A stretch of DNA of 64,000 bases, taken from Limnohabitans sp. Jir61 (GTDB taxonomy: Bacteria; Pseudomonadota; Gammaproteobacteria; Burkholderiales; Burkholderiaceae_C). Below the pieces are notes generated by a model that saw only the letters and a program-made list of their open reading frames with translations, was not told the DNA's origin and did no database searches. Made by a program: the position numbers and the translations under genes. The stretch spans positions 372,001 through 436,000 of the forward strand of contig NZ_NESD01000002.1 of NCBI RefSeq assembly GCF_003063545.1, read 5' to 3'. This document shows, piece after piece, positions 16,365 to 25,728 of the stretch (its first letter is position 1; each line of letters opens with the position of its first letter).

Positions 16365-17915
16365 TTAGGCTTTGTTTGTATAAACAGACATCATGCCGTC
16401 AAAGCTAGATTTGAGGCTGGTCTTTTGGCTATTCACGTTACCCACGATGCTTTCCATACTAGAGAATTGCTTGTTGTAACGTGCAAGCAAAGCCGTCATA
16501 CGCGTGTCCAGCTTGGACAAGTTGTCTTTGTATTTGGCGTTTTGCGTGTCTGCGTTTTGCGTGTTGGTCAGCAACGGGCCGTTGGGTCCAATCAACTTTG
16601 ACAACTTGCGCATCGCCTCACCGGCAAAACCAGCTGGCTGAGAGCTGTAGGCGCTCAAGCCATTGGTGTTACCCGTCATGGTTTTGACGACATCCTCAAA
16701 GTTGTCATTCAACGCAGCGTCTAGTTTGGCTTCATCCAAGGCCATCACACCACTGCGATCAGTGCTGATGCCGAGTTGCCACATGGCAGTGATTTTTGTG
16801 CCAGGTGTATTGGACACGCCTTGAACCAACGCGCGCATTTGCGCTTTGACGCTACGTGCAGTGGAGTCACCCACCAAAGTCGCGCCATAGGTATCAACCG
16901 TGGATTTAGGGTCAGACACCACGTTGAGCATGGATGCTGCATCGTTGTAGCTGGTGACCAATGCCTTGAATTTGTCTTTGATCGCTGTGGTGTCACGCAC
17001 CAAGCTCAGTGATGCAGAGCCACTGGTGACTGTTTTCAGATCCAAGGTGCCGCCAGGCAGCACATCGGTCAACGTATTGGTATTGCGTGTGAAGGTAATG
17101 CCATCAACCTTCACTTTGGCATCTGCCGCCACTTGATCAGCGGCATTGCCTGTGAAATTCAAACCCAACGAGCCCGTGTTAGGGCTGCTGCTGCTCGAAC
17201 CGTCTATCTGTGTGTAAGAAGTGGCCAGTGAAAAATTATTCGCAGCGCCTTTGGCACCTGTGAGCACAATTTGAAATGGGTTAGCTGATCCATCGCCAGT
17301 ATTGACCAAGGTGGCTGTCACACCAGTTTTAGCAGCATTGATGGCATTGACAATGTCTTGCGGCGTGTCTTTGCCAGCAGCCAAGCTGATGGCAGGTGCA
17401 GCTTTTCCGCCGACGGTCAGGGTGAGCGACATGGCGTTGCCGCCGTTGATGGGCACACCGGCAGATGAAAAACCGCCGCTGATGCTGCGTTGCGCCTTGG
17501 CCAGCTGCATGACTTCGATGTCATGACTGCCACCCACTGCAGCAGCCGTGGTTGTGACGGTGAATGCACTTGGCTGGCTGTTGCTGGCAGTGAGCGAGCT
17601 GAAGTTATTTTGGTCTTTGAGCGCAGTGAACGCGTCATTCAAACCCGACATCACGAAAGAAATGGCTGCATAACCAGAGATGCGAGCTTCGTTCTTGGTG
17701 ATTTTTTGATTGATTGCGTTGGCTTGCGGTGTCTTTTCAGCATCCACCAAGTTTTGAGCCAATGATGCAACGTCGACGCCCGAACCAGCCCCCAATGAAC
17801 TCAACAGTTTTTGCGCAGCCGCACGATTGGCAGCCGCAGTTGTGGCCGCGCTATTCGCAGTGCTGGCAGCCGAGGTGGCTGACGTGGTGCTGGATGAAAC
17901 TGCGGTGGTGGCCAT
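16365..17915 (-). CDS. fliD: Flagellar filament cap protein
   Basis: 516 residues. After a Ser/Thr/Ala-rich start, GSGVDVASLAQNLVDAEK (about residues 43-60) opens the FliD N-terminal domain; the middle includes DIEVMQLAKAQRSIS and a FliD/IN-type GVTATLVNTGDGSANPF segment; the C-terminal domain ends with a helix built on LDTRMTALLARYNKQFSSME. Forms the cap complex at the filament tip and guides flagellin insertion. Transcribed alone or with flaG from its own FliA promoter 35 bases upstream. The long Ser/Thr-rich N-terminus (first 40 residues) is more extended than usual. Confidence 0.95.
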   Translation of the reverse strand: MATTAVSSSTTSATSAASTANSAATTAAANRAAAQKLLSSLGAGSGVDVASLAQNLVDAEKTPQANAINQKITKNEARISGYAAISFVMSGLNDAFTALKDQNNFSSLTASNSQPSAFTVTTTAAAVGGSHDIEVMQLAKAQRSISGGFSSAGVPINGGNAMSLTLTVGGKAAPAISLAAGKDTPQDIVNAINAAKTGVTATLVNTGDGSANPFQIVLTGAKGAANNFSLATSYTQIDGSSSSSPNTGSLGLNFTGNAADQVAADAKVKVDGITFTRNTNTLTDVLPGGTLDLKTVTSGSASLSLVRDTTAIKDKFKALVTSYNDAASMLNVVSDPKSTVDTYGATLVGDSTARSVKAQMRALVQGVSNTPGTKITAMWQLGISTDRSGVMALDEAKLDAALNDNFEDVVKTMTGNTNGLSAYSSQPAGFAGEAMRKLSKLIGPNGPLLTNTQNADTQNAKYKDNLSKLDTRMTALLARYNKQFSSMESIVGNVNSQKTSLKSSFDGMMSVYTNKA

Positions 17916-17949
17916 GGTGTTGGGTTTCTTTAAAGGCTTATCGACGATC

Positions 17950-17976
17950 GAATCGGCAGCTTAAGTAAAAACTTGA
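17950..17976 (-). promoter_or_regulatory. FliA promoter of fliD
   Basis: Minus strand TCAA (17976-17973), 15 bases, GCCGATTC (17957-17950). Leader about 28 bases. Confidence 0.88.
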
Positions 17977-17982
17977 GCGTCT

Positions 17983-18906
17983 TTACTTAATGAAGTTGAA
18001 CAAGCTCAGCTGCGAAATCTTGGCAAAGCTACTTTGTGCAGCTTGCAAAGACAGTTGATCTTTATTGAGGCGCGTTGCAGCTTCGGTGTAGTCCAAATCT
18101 TCAATGTCTGAACGTGTGGTTTTTAAACGCAGCACCACTTGGTCCAACACACTGTTTTGCATGTCTACCACGCTGAGGTCGGTACCGACTTGCGCCAAGC
18201 CATCGCTGACGCCTTGCTGCATACCGTCTACTTCCGAAATACCACGCTGGATATTAGTGTGATCACTGCTTTTAACGGCAGTCACCAAATCATCCAAGGC
18301 TTGGAAAAAATCAACACCGACTTTTCCGCCTTTTCCGTCATCGCGAACCAAGCGAACATAAGCGTCTGTGCCGGGCATGTTCAAGTTCATGCGACGGCTG
18401 TCGCCAACGTTGACTTTCATGCGCGATTGATCACCTTGGTAAGTCACCACGCCCTTGTCATCTTTTGAATAAGGCGGAACACTGGCCTTGCTACCTGAGA
18501 AAAGGTAGTTGCCATTGCTGTCTTGTGTATTGCCTAAGCTCATGATTTGGTCGCGCAGCGAACTCAGCTCAATAGCCACAGTTTGACGATCAGCAGGGCT
18601 TAGTGTGTCGTTGGCTGCTTGTGTTGCCAACTCTTTGACGCGCGACAACACATCACTGGTGTTGGTGAGTGCTGTTTCTTGTGCAGTCAAACGCACGTTC
18701 ACAGCTTTCAGGGTGTCTTGGTAGCTGGTTTGACGGGCAAGTTCGGACTCAATGCGTGTGACCAATGCCGCTTTGTCAGGTGAATCACTGGGTTTGACAA
18801 TTTGCAAACCCGTCGACATTTGCTCCTGCACTTTGGACAAATTGGCCTGTACGTTGCCCAATTGTTGTGTCGAACGGTCAAAGTAGAGTGAGGTTGAGAT
18901 TTTCAT
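17983..18906 (-). CDS. flgL: Hook-filament junction protein FlgL (HAP3)
   Basis: 307 residues, normal for the family. Starts MKISTSLYFDRSTQQLGNVQ and carries the flagellin-like N- and C-terminal helices (VQANLSKVQEQMSTGLQIVKPSDSPDKAAL; end RLNKDQLSLQAAQSSFAKI...LFNFIK). Connects FlgK to the flagellin filament. Last gene of the long flgB-to-flgL run, 15 bases after flgK, so expressed from the upstream sigma-54 promoter or internal promoters. Its stop lies only a few bases from the fliD promoter. Confidence 0.95.
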   Translation of the reverse strand: MKISTSLYFDRSTQQLGNVQANLSKVQEQMSTGLQIVKPSDSPDKAALVTRIESELARQTSYQDTLKAVNVRLTAQETALTNTSDVLSRVKELATQAANDTLSPADRQTVAIELSSLRDQIMSLGNTQDSNGNYLFSGSKASVPPYSKDDKGVVTYQGDQSRMKVNVGDSRRMNLNMPGTDAYVRLVRDDGKGGKVGVDFFQALDDLVTAVKSSDHTNIQRGISEVDGMQQGVSDGLAQVGTDLSVVDMQNSVLDQVVLRLKTTRSDIEDLDYTEAATRLNKDQLSLQAAQSSFAKISQLSLFNFIK

Positions 18907-18921
18907 AGGAGCTCTCTTTTA

Positions 18922-21900
18922 TCAGCGAATTTGGGCAATCGTGTCGAACAGTTCGCCCGAAACTTGAAGTGCTTTTGCGCATGCTTGGTAGGCCTGTTGG
19001 TAGCGGATCAAAGCCGCAGCTTCGTCATCCAAATTCACGCCCGAAACTTTGTCACGCGCTGCAACAGCTTGGTCGTTGACCACTGTCAAAGCTTGTTGCG
19101 TGATGATGGCTTGTTGCGCCAAATTACCGACGTTGTTGATTTGATCAATGTAGGTATTGGCAATCGTTTTGCCATTGGTGACTGGCTTTTTATTCAAATC
19201 AACCATGTCAAGCATGTTGACGTTGTTTGCCAAGCCATCGAAGTTGCCATCAATGGAGAAGCTGTCACCCACCGACGCAGCATGCGTCAGTTTGATGTTC
19301 AGACCTTGAAACTCGATCACTGGTTCCAAAGATGTTGGGTCGTACTGACGGCTAGCCAATTCGGTTCCAGTTTTTGCATCAAAGATGCTGTAGCGGTCTG
19401 CCGCAGTAAATTTAACGGTGAGCGTTTGGCTGCGCAAAGTATCGCGTGCGTTGGCAGGCTCACCACTGAAAGTGGTTGCTACCTTGGCTGAGCCTTTGCC
19501 AGTGACGAACAGCAACAAATCATCCGGTGAACCACCTTCGATATACGCACCCGTGCGCAAACCGATTTTGGCCAAATCTGCTGGACTGCCAAATTGCTCG
19601 TGCTTTGGATCACCATAGGTGTAGGTACTAAACGACATACGAATGTCTGTTTTAGTCGGATCGTCTGCCAACATGCGCTTTAAGCGCTCGGTTGCAGAAT
19701 AGTCCATGGGTTCAAGACCCAAGGCATTGCTGGTGAATGTGCCATCGGCATTTTTACCAGGGCCAATCGAGATGGTTTTGACGCCCTTCTCATCGGTGAC
19801 CGTCAATTTCAAATCTAGGTTACTGTCGTAACCAGCGGTGACCCCTGTATCGGCTTGGTGGCTATTGATGCGAGCAATCAAATCATCCATTGATGACATG
19901 CCTGCCTTCGCGTCTACGGTGAGGTTGCCAAGCTTGATGCTGAATTTATTGGCAATGTCTGCATCAGACATTTTGGCGTCATAGGCCTTGATGACCAGTT
20001 CACCGTTGTTAAATTCTGCATGGTATTCATCGCCAAAGCGTTGATCCATTTGACCTGTTTTAGTTCCGGCCAAGGCTGCTGATTCGCTGGTTGTCAAACT
20101 CAGATTGGTCAAATTACGCCCGAGATCATCGGTAAACACCAATTGGTTACCGGACACGTTGACGTGCAGCGCGTTACGTCCTGCATCTGCCTCGTTCAAA
20201 CGGGCTTCAAGTTCAGTCGCCATCCCAGCCAGATCGCCTGTCGCAGGATGAATGTTGTCTAAGTTGACTTTTGCGCCATTGATTTCGATGTTGAATGACT
20301 TGAATGCATCGGCAGGTGATACGGTACCGAAATCAATGCCAGACATTGATGCTTTGGTGCGGTCGCTCATGGCTGCCATCAGCTCTGACGGTGTGCCCGT
20401 GAAATCTTGCTGTGGATAGCCAAAGCTGACTTTATAAGACGTATCAGCACCCAAGCTATAAGAAGCTTGACTCAGATTAACGCCGTTGATTTCTAATGAT
20501 TTAGCAAACTGCAAATTGCCACTTGGCACATGCAAATCACGCACGATTTGCGTCATGCGTACCTGAGCGTTATAGGTACCAAGTTGCATATTCAATGCAT
20601 TGGCTGCAGGCTCTAAAGTGCCGACGTTTGCATTGATTTGAATGGGTTGACCATTCGAATTTCTCAACACCAATTCGCCTGAAGAAGTGAGCGAAGCCTC
20701 GACGCGCTTGCTGACATCAAGTGAGGATGTTTGATCAGGGTTGAGCGAACTGTTGATCGCATCCACCAAACCTTTTAGGTCGTGGTAGCCCTGGATCACC
20801 TCACCATTGATGGTCAGGCCTTTTTTGAGGTCAATTTGACCTGTAGGGACACGAATTTCACTGAATACCTCAGCGCGAATATTGGTATCTGGTGTTTTGT
20901 CGTTGATCCAAGCAGCCACATCTGCAGGGATCGCCAAAGCTTTGAGTTCGCCCAGCTTGACGCCATTGAGCGAGAGTGCACCATCTGGAATGTAGTCACC
21001 ATTGCCAGGAATGCGTGAGGTCTCCATGACTGCAGGCATAGGAATGGGTGCACCTGCTGCGCCATATTGGTCAAAGTTTTGACCAAACAAGACCTTCGCC
21101 TTGGCACCATAGAACAAATCTAGATTGCGATAAGCGTTAGGCCCTGTTTTATTCAGGTATTGATCGCTGTAGGTGGCGTTGTCTGCAAAACCATTGGCTG
21201 GCTTGAAGAGTTGAAATTTTTCGTTTTCATTGAGGGTTTGGCCCAGCAATTGACGGCCGTCACGGGTCATGACTTGGAGTTGCTGACCTGCCGCTGCATC
21301 ATCTAAGTAAAACGTCGCGCCGACACCACCAGACAGTGTTGTCACGGGTGCATAAGCCTGCGCGCCGTCAACCTTGAAGGTCACGCCAGCTGTTGCGTTA
21401 CCGTTGTTGACGAGGTTGGAGTTGCTCAGTGGTGTCGTGGGCGTAGTACCTGTGAACTTCACCGTGGCACGTGTGGTGGTGATGTTGGTATTACCTTCAC
21501 TCACACGAAATTGTGAAGCGGTAGCCACACGCATGCCATCATTCATCGCCAGACGCAGGCCTGCTGCGGGGCTAGAAGCTGCGGGGTCAAATGCAAACAA
21601 ATCTTGTCCCATTTGACCGTAACCGTCGATACCATTCTTTTGAATGCTATTGGTCTCGGTCGCAAAGGTTTGAGCCAATGCAGACAAATTCTTTTGTGCA
21701 GGTTCGAGCACTTGGCTGATGAAGCTTTGATAGCCACCGATTTGGCCGCCACTCGCACTTGCCAGTGATTCAGTCTTGCCGTATGGATCAAGAATCAGTT
21801 CAACTTTGTCTTTGACCGTACTGTTCAAACCGATGGGACGGGCTTTGTTGCCATCAACCACAAGACCTTGTGTCATGGTCGCGCCCATACTGACGCTGAC

Positions 21901-22566
21901 CGCGCCGTTAGGTGCGAAACTGGTTTTAATGCGTGCCAAGTCTGACAGCTGACGCAATGTCAAATCGCGGCGATCTAACAATTCTGGCGGTTGTCCAGCC
22001 AAGGTTGGTGACTTGGTCAAGCTTTGGTTAATCAAAGCCAATTGACTTGTCAGGGTGTTGACTTGAGTCGCTGCACTTTCCAAGCCTTGACGTGTTTCCG
22101 TAGAAATCAAGTCGAGCTGTGTGTTTAATTCACCAAAACGTGAGGCCACGCCATCTGCAGTACGCATGAAGCTGGTGCGTTGGACCGTAGAGGCAGGATC
22201 TGCTGACAAGGCACTTGCAGCAGCAAAGAAATTATCAAAAGCAGAGCTCAAACCAATGCTTTTGTCACCCATGATGTCCATCACGCGCTTGGCGTAATCA
22301 ACCATCGGCTTTTGACTGGATAAATCGCTGGTGCTGTTGCGCAGGTTCGATTCTGCAAATGCATCAAACTGACGTTTGACCGTCTGCAGCATGACACCGG
22401 TACCGATGTACATGCCAGCCAACTTCTTGGGGGCTGAGTCTTGCAGCACAACATCTTGACGTGAATACCCTTCGGTATTGACGTTGGCAATGTTGTTACT
22501 GACTGTGGTCAGTGCACGTTGATAAGCACCGATTGCACCACTGCTGATGCCGAGCATGTCACTCAT
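18922..22566 (-). CDS. flgK: Oversized hook-associated protein FlgK (HAP1)
   Basis: 1214 residues against the usual 450-650. The ends are canonical: LGISSGAIGAYQRALTTVSNNIANVNTEGYSRQD at the N-terminus (split motif, key residues N-N-I-A-N and G-Y-S-R) and AALIRYQQAYQACAKALQVSGELFDTI at the C-terminus. The extra mass is a central block, roughly residues 360-1080, of many small beta-rich modules. Two share a [IL]xVPxGxxxxxKxLxINGxx motif near residues 567 and 676; another (about 741-838) is homologous to a module in FlgE. The start overlaps the flgJ stop (ATGA). Forms the junction zone between hook and filament; the insert should be surface exposed. Confidence 0.93.
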   Translation of the reverse strand: MSDMLGISSGAIGAYQRALTTVSNNIANVNTEGYSRQDVVLQDSAPKKLAGMYIGTGVMLQTVKRQFDAFAESNLRNSTSDLSSQKPMVDYAKRVMDIMGDKSIGLSSAFDNFFAAASALSADPASTVQRTSFMRTADGVASRFGELNTQLDLISTETRQGLESAATQVNTLTSQLALINQSLTKSPTLAGQPPELLDRRDLTLRQLSDLARIKTSFAPNGAVSVSMGATMTQGLVVDGNKARPIGLNSTVKDKVELILDPYGKTESLASASGGQIGGYQSFISQVLEPAQKNLSALAQTFATETNSIQKNGIDGYGQMGQDLFAFDPAASSPAAGLRLAMNDGMRVATASQFRVSEGNTNITTTRATVKFTGTTPTTPLSNSNLVNNGNATAGVTFKVDGAQAYAPVTTLSGGVGATFYLDDAAAGQQLQVMTRDGRQLLGQTLNENEKFQLFKPANGFADNATYSDQYLNKTGPNAYRNLDLFYGAKAKVLFGQNFDQYGAAGAPIPMPAVMETSRIPGNGDYIPDGALSLNGVKLGELKALAIPADVAAWINDKTPDTNIRAEVFSEIRVPTGQIDLKKGLTINGEVIQGYHDLKGLVDAINSSLNPDQTSSLDVSKRVEASLTSSGELVLRNSNGQPIQINANVGTLEPAANALNMQLGTYNAQVRMTQIVRDLHVPSGNLQFAKSLEINGVNLSQASYSLGADTSYKVSFGYPQQDFTGTPSELMAAMSDRTKASMSGIDFGTVSPADAFKSFNIEINGAKVNLDNIHPATGDLAGMATELEARLNEADAGRNALHVNVSGNQLVFTDDLGRNLTNLSLTTSESAALAGTKTGQMDQRFGDEYHAEFNNGELVIKAYDAKMSDADIANKFSIKLGNLTVDAKAGMSSMDDLIARINSHQADTGVTAGYDSNLDLKLTVTDEKGVKTISIGPGKNADGTFTSNALGLEPMDYSATERLKRMLADDPTKTDIRMSFSTYTYGDPKHEQFGSPADLAKIGLRTGAYIEGGSPDDLLLFVTGKGSAKVATTFSGEPANARDTLRSQTLTVKFTAADRYSIFDAKTGTELASRQYDPTSLEPVIEFQGLNIKLTHAASVGDSFSIDGNFDGLANNVNMLDMVDLNKKPVTNGKTIANTYIDQINNVGNLAQQAIITQQALTVVNDQAVAARDKVSGVNLDDEAAALIRYQQAYQACAKALQVSGELFDTIAQIR
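20055..20345 (-). repeat. FlgK insert module shared with FlgE
   Basis: Encodes a FGTVSPADAFKSFNIEINGA start, then MATELEARL, DAGRNAL and FTDDLGRNLTNLSLT. The module at 28875-29160 in flgE shows the same order (FGATAP, FASFSINIGGK, DMATELQTKL, DEGRTD, VTDAAQRNISGATLT). Diverged paralogous domains. Confidence 0.75.
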
Positions 22567-23063
22567 TTAGCACCCCCAGAGAATGGCATCTTGAACTCTT
22601 GCAAAGTCTTGATGCGTGCAGGCTTATCCATCAGAATGCCTTTGGCTAAATCAGCCGCTGTCGGCAATGGCATGGCTTCTTGCTTAGGGTTGAGCGGGAT
22701 CGCTTTACCGCGGGCTTTGAGCAAAGCCTCGGTGCTGGGCGGTGCTGATGTTTGTTGCTTCACCGCACGCTCCATGAATGCACCCACGCCCATCGCGCCA
22801 CGTTTTGACATTTGCAAGGACACTTCTTTGTCGAACATGCCTTCAAACGTTTCCATGGCTTGAGATTGGTTGTCTTCATCCTTCATCGGCGCATTGGCTT
22901 CGCGCATGGACTTCATCATCATTTGGATGAAGAGTCCTTCAAACTGTTGGGCCGACTCTTTCAGAGCCTTGTCTTGGTTTTGCTGAGCCTTGCCGCGCAA
23001 TTCGCCCAGGCCCGAAAAGTCCATATAGGACTTAGAGGTGGAGGTATCGACGGAGTTACTCAT
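22563..23063 (-). CDS. flgJ: FlgJ rod-binding protein without muramidase domain
   Basis: 166 residues, corresponding only to the N-terminal rod-cap half of enterobacterial FlgJ (KESAQQFEGLFIQMMMKSMREA then MFDKEVSLQMSKRGAMGVGAFM). The C-terminal glucosaminidase domain found in two-domain FlgJ is absent; instead there is a short Pro-rich tail. Acts in the periplasm in rod assembly. The wall-cutting job may be done by the LysM/lytic transglycosylase encoded at 32049. Coupled to flgK by ATGA overlap, 13 bases after flgI. Confidence 0.9.
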   Translation of the reverse strand: MSNSVDTSTSKSYMDFSGLGELRGKAQQNQDKALKESAQQFEGLFIQMMMKSMREANAPMKDEDNQSQAMETFEGMFDKEVSLQMSKRGAMGVGAFMERAVKQQTSAPPSTEALLKARGKAIPLNPKQEAMPLPTAADLAKGILMDKPARIKTLQEFKMPFSGGAK

Positions 23064-23075
23064 GATTCGTCTCGT

Positions 23076-24215
23076 TTAGATGATGACCAATTCGGCGCGC
23101 AAGCTGCCAGAACTTTTCAAAGCTTCAAGAATGGCAATCAAAGCCGAAGGCGTGGCGCCCACTTGGTTGACCGCATCCACAATTTGGCGAAGCTCGACAC
23201 CGGGCTGGAACAAGAACATAGGCTTGTTTGGCTCAGCCACTTTGATGTCGGCGTTTTGCACTTCGGTGGTTTGACCACCTGCGAGCATGTTGGGTTGTGA
23301 CACCTCATTGGTGGCCGTGATGGCTACCGAGATGGTGCCGTGTGACACCGCTGCAGCCGTGACACGCACTGAGCGGTTAATCACCACCGTGCCTGTGCGT
23401 GAATTGATCACCACGCGAGCGGGTGGCTCACCTGGCGTGACCTCTAAGGCCTCAACCATGCTCATAAATGCCACGCGTTGATTCAAGTTTTGGGGGGCTC
23501 GTACCGATACCGATACACCATCAATGGCTTGTGCCACGTCACCGCCAAATTTTTTATTGATCGCATTGACGATAGCAGTCGTCGTGGAAAAGTCGTTTTC
23601 ACGGATGTTGTAGATCACGTGCTCTGCCGATTCAAACGGTGTGTCCACAATGCGTTCCACAATCGCGCCACCAGGAATGCGGGCTGATGTGGGAACACCA
23701 ATTTGCACCTTCGAGCCAGCAGCGCTGGCGTCAATACCCGTGGCTGTCAAAGCACCTTGTGCCAAGGCGTAGATTTCTCCGTCCACACCACGCATGGCTG
23801 TCATGATCAAGCTACCACCGCGAAGGTTGGAAGCCTTACCAATGGCAGACACGTTGATGTCAATGCGTTGGCCTGGTTTGGCAAAACCTGGCAAATCAGC
23901 AGTCACCAACACTGCAGCCGTGTTTTTGATGTCTACACGTGCAGCTGTAGCGGCTTGTTCAAAGTCGGTCAATGGGCCGTCTATGCGTACACCCATTTGC
24001 GAGAGCATGGCTTTCATGCTTTGTGTGGTGAAGGGTACAGAGGCGTCATCGCCCGTGCCTTGCAAGCCAACCACCAAACCATAACCAATCAATTGGTTAG
24101 GGCGTTGGGCGGCGAGCGTGGCAATGTCTTTGACGCGGTCGGCTTGTGCAGCACCTGCAGCCATCAGGCACAGGCTAGCTAACGCGATACGCAGGAATGT
24201 AGACATGATGTTCAT
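23076..24215 (-). CDS. flgI: Flagellar P-ring protein
   Basis: 379 residues, usual length. Sec signal peptide (FLRIALASLCLMAAGAAQA) followed by DRVKDIATLAAQRPNQLIGYG and GTGDDAS, the conserved start of mature FlgI; LGGVELRQIVDAVNQVGATP-like end near the C-terminus (here PGVELRQIVDAVNQ). Forms the periplasmic ring around the rod in the peptidoglycan. Two bases after flgH. A second in-frame ATG at 24206 could be the real start. Confidence 0.96.
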   Translation of the reverse strand: MNIMSTFLRIALASLCLMAAGAAQADRVKDIATLAAQRPNQLIGYGLVVGLQGTGDDASVPFTTQSMKAMLSQMGVRIDGPLTDFEQAATAARVDIKNTAAVLVTADLPGFAKPGQRIDINVSAIGKASNLRGGSLIMTAMRGVDGEIYALAQGALTATGIDASAAGSKVQIGVPTSARIPGGAIVERIVDTPFESAEHVIYNIRENDFSTTTAIVNAINKKFGGDVAQAIDGVSVSVRAPQNLNQRVAFMSMVEALEVTPGEPPARVVINSRTGTVVINRSVRVTAAAVSHGTISVAITATNEVSQPNMLAGGQTTEVQNADIKVAEPNKPMFLFQPGVELRQIVDAVNQVGATPSALIAILEALKSSGSLRAELVII

Positions 24216-24217
24216 GA

Positions 24218-24901
24218 TTAAAACGGCCAGTATTTGTGCATGAAACTGGTACCCCAGCCTGCTTTGGTGGCATTGGCCAAATCACCTGAACCGCGGTACG
24301 CGATTTGTGCATTGGCCAAACGGCGTGATTGCACGGTGCTGTTGGGGCCCACGTCTTCTGGACGAATCACGCCAGAGACTTGAATGACTTCGGTGCCTTC
24401 AGACAGGCCGAGTTTTTTCTCGCCACGAATCATCAAGTTACCGTTGGCCAAAATTTCAACCACGGTCACAGCCACAGAGCCAGACAAAGAAGCTTGTTGG
24501 TCAGCCTTACCTGCGCCCTTGGAACTGTTGTTGTTATTGTTGACATCAATACCATTCAAGAAAGGAGACATGCTGCCGATCTTGGTATTGAAGCCAGATG
24601 GCAATGAGTTTTTAGACTCACGGCTGACATCGGTGTTTTGGGTGCGAGCGGCTTGAGTCGATTCATTCAACAAAACAGTGATGATGTCGCCCACTTGGTA
24701 ATTGCGGCCACGGCCGAACCAGGCATCACTTTGCCGGTTGCTATAAATGCCGCCGGTGGCAACTTTTTGCCGGTCAGCGGCAAGTGGATAGACAGGCTGA
24801 AACTCTGGGGAGGGTCGTAAGACCAAATCCACGGGGTCGGCGGCGCAGCCTTGCAGCAAATAAACAATGGCGACGAGTGCGAGAAGGCGAAGAGCAATCA
24901 T
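24218..24901 (-). CDS. flgH: Flagellar L-ring lipoprotein
   Basis: 227 residues. Lipobox LLQGC with Cys19, so acylated and outer-membrane anchored. Conserved block DAWFGRGRNYQVGDIITVLLNE in split form (W-F, G-R, V-G-D, I-T-V) and KLGLSEGTEVIQVSGVIRPEDV typical of FlgH. Forms the outer-membrane ring with FlgI. 12 bases after flgG. Confidence 0.96.
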   Translation of the reverse strand: MIALRLLALVAIVYLLQGCAADPVDLVLRPSPEFQPVYPLAADRQKVATGGIYSNRQSDAWFGRGRNYQVGDIITVLLNESTQAARTQNTDVSRESKNSLPSGFNTKIGSMSPFLNGIDVNNNNNSSKGAGKADQQASLSGSVAVTVVEILANGNLMIRGEKKLGLSEGTEVIQVSGVIRPEDVGPNSTVQSRRLANAQIAYRGSGDLANATKAGWGTSFMHKYWPF

Positions 24902-24913
24902 GTTGAACCTTGA

Positions 24914-25699
24914 TCAGATGTTTTGGTTCAAGAACTTCAGCATGCCGTCCACAGCGGAGATAGCCTTAGAGTTGATCTCGTAAGCGCGCTGGGTTTCGAT
25001 CATGTTGACCATTTCCTCGACCACGTTCACGTTAGAAGCTTCCAAAGAACCTTGCTTCAACGCACCTGCGCCCGTGAGACCTGGCGTGAGAATTTGCCCA
25101 ACGCCACTGGCTTGTGAGGCTTCATACAAGTTATTGCCGATGGGCTTCAAACCACTTGGGTTCACGAAGCGGGCAATTTGTACTTGTCCAATGTTTTGAG
25201 AACCAGCCCCTGCATCTAGCTCAGCAGACACGGTGCCATCTTGACCAAAGGTCACAGCGGCCGTATTGGCTGGAATGGTGATGGCAGGAATCAGAGGAAA
25301 GCCAGAGGCCGTCACGACTTGACCGGTGTTACTGATTTTGAAGTTACCGTCACGTGTGTAGGACGTGGTGCCGTCTGGCATTTGAATTTGGAAGAAGCCG
25401 TTGCCCATGATCGCCAAATCCAGTGGCGATTGGGTGTTGACCAAGTTACCTTGCAAGTGCAGCTTCTCGGTGGCATTGATCTTCACACCGGTACCGAGCA
25501 TCAAGCCTGTAGGTGACAAGGTGTTGTTGGTGGTTTGACCACCGGGTTGTTTGACGTTTTGATAGAGCAAGTCTTCAAAAACGGCACGGTCGCGTTTGAA
25601 GCCGGTCGTATTCACGTTCGCCAAGTTGTTCGAGATGACGTTCATGCGCGTCTGCTGCGCGTCAAGACCCGTTTTGGCTACCCATAATGATGCGTCCAT
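24914..25699 (-). CDS. flgG: Distal rod protein
   Basis: 261 residues, family length. LWVAKTGLDAQQTRMNVISN then NLANVNTTGFKRDRAVFEDLLYQ, and the C-terminal VNVVEEMVNMIETQRAYEINSKAI helix mark an axial rod/hook family member; the order (between flgF and flgH) and length identify FlgG. Builds the distal rod crossing the P and L rings. Confidence 0.97.
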   Translation of the reverse strand: MDASLWVAKTGLDAQQTRMNVISNNLANVNTTGFKRDRAVFEDLLYQNVKQPGGQTTNNTLSPTGLMLGTGVKINATEKLHLQGNLVNTQSPLDLAIMGNGFFQIQMPDGTTSYTRDGNFKISNTGQVVTASGFPLIPAITIPANTAAVTFGQDGTVSAELDAGAGSQNIGQVQIARFVNPSGLKPIGNNLYEASQASGVGQILTPGLTGAGALKQGSLEASNVNVVEEMVNMIETQRAYEINSKAISAVDGMLKFLNQNI

Positions 25700-25728
25700 G
25701 GCTTATCGCCCCCTTTAATCTGTCAAAT

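Noticed and set aside
24765-24785. TTGCCG-N5-CGGCAA in flgH as a fifth copy of the dispersed palindrome
   Set aside because: The arms are in inverted order (TTGCCG first), so it is a different sequence.
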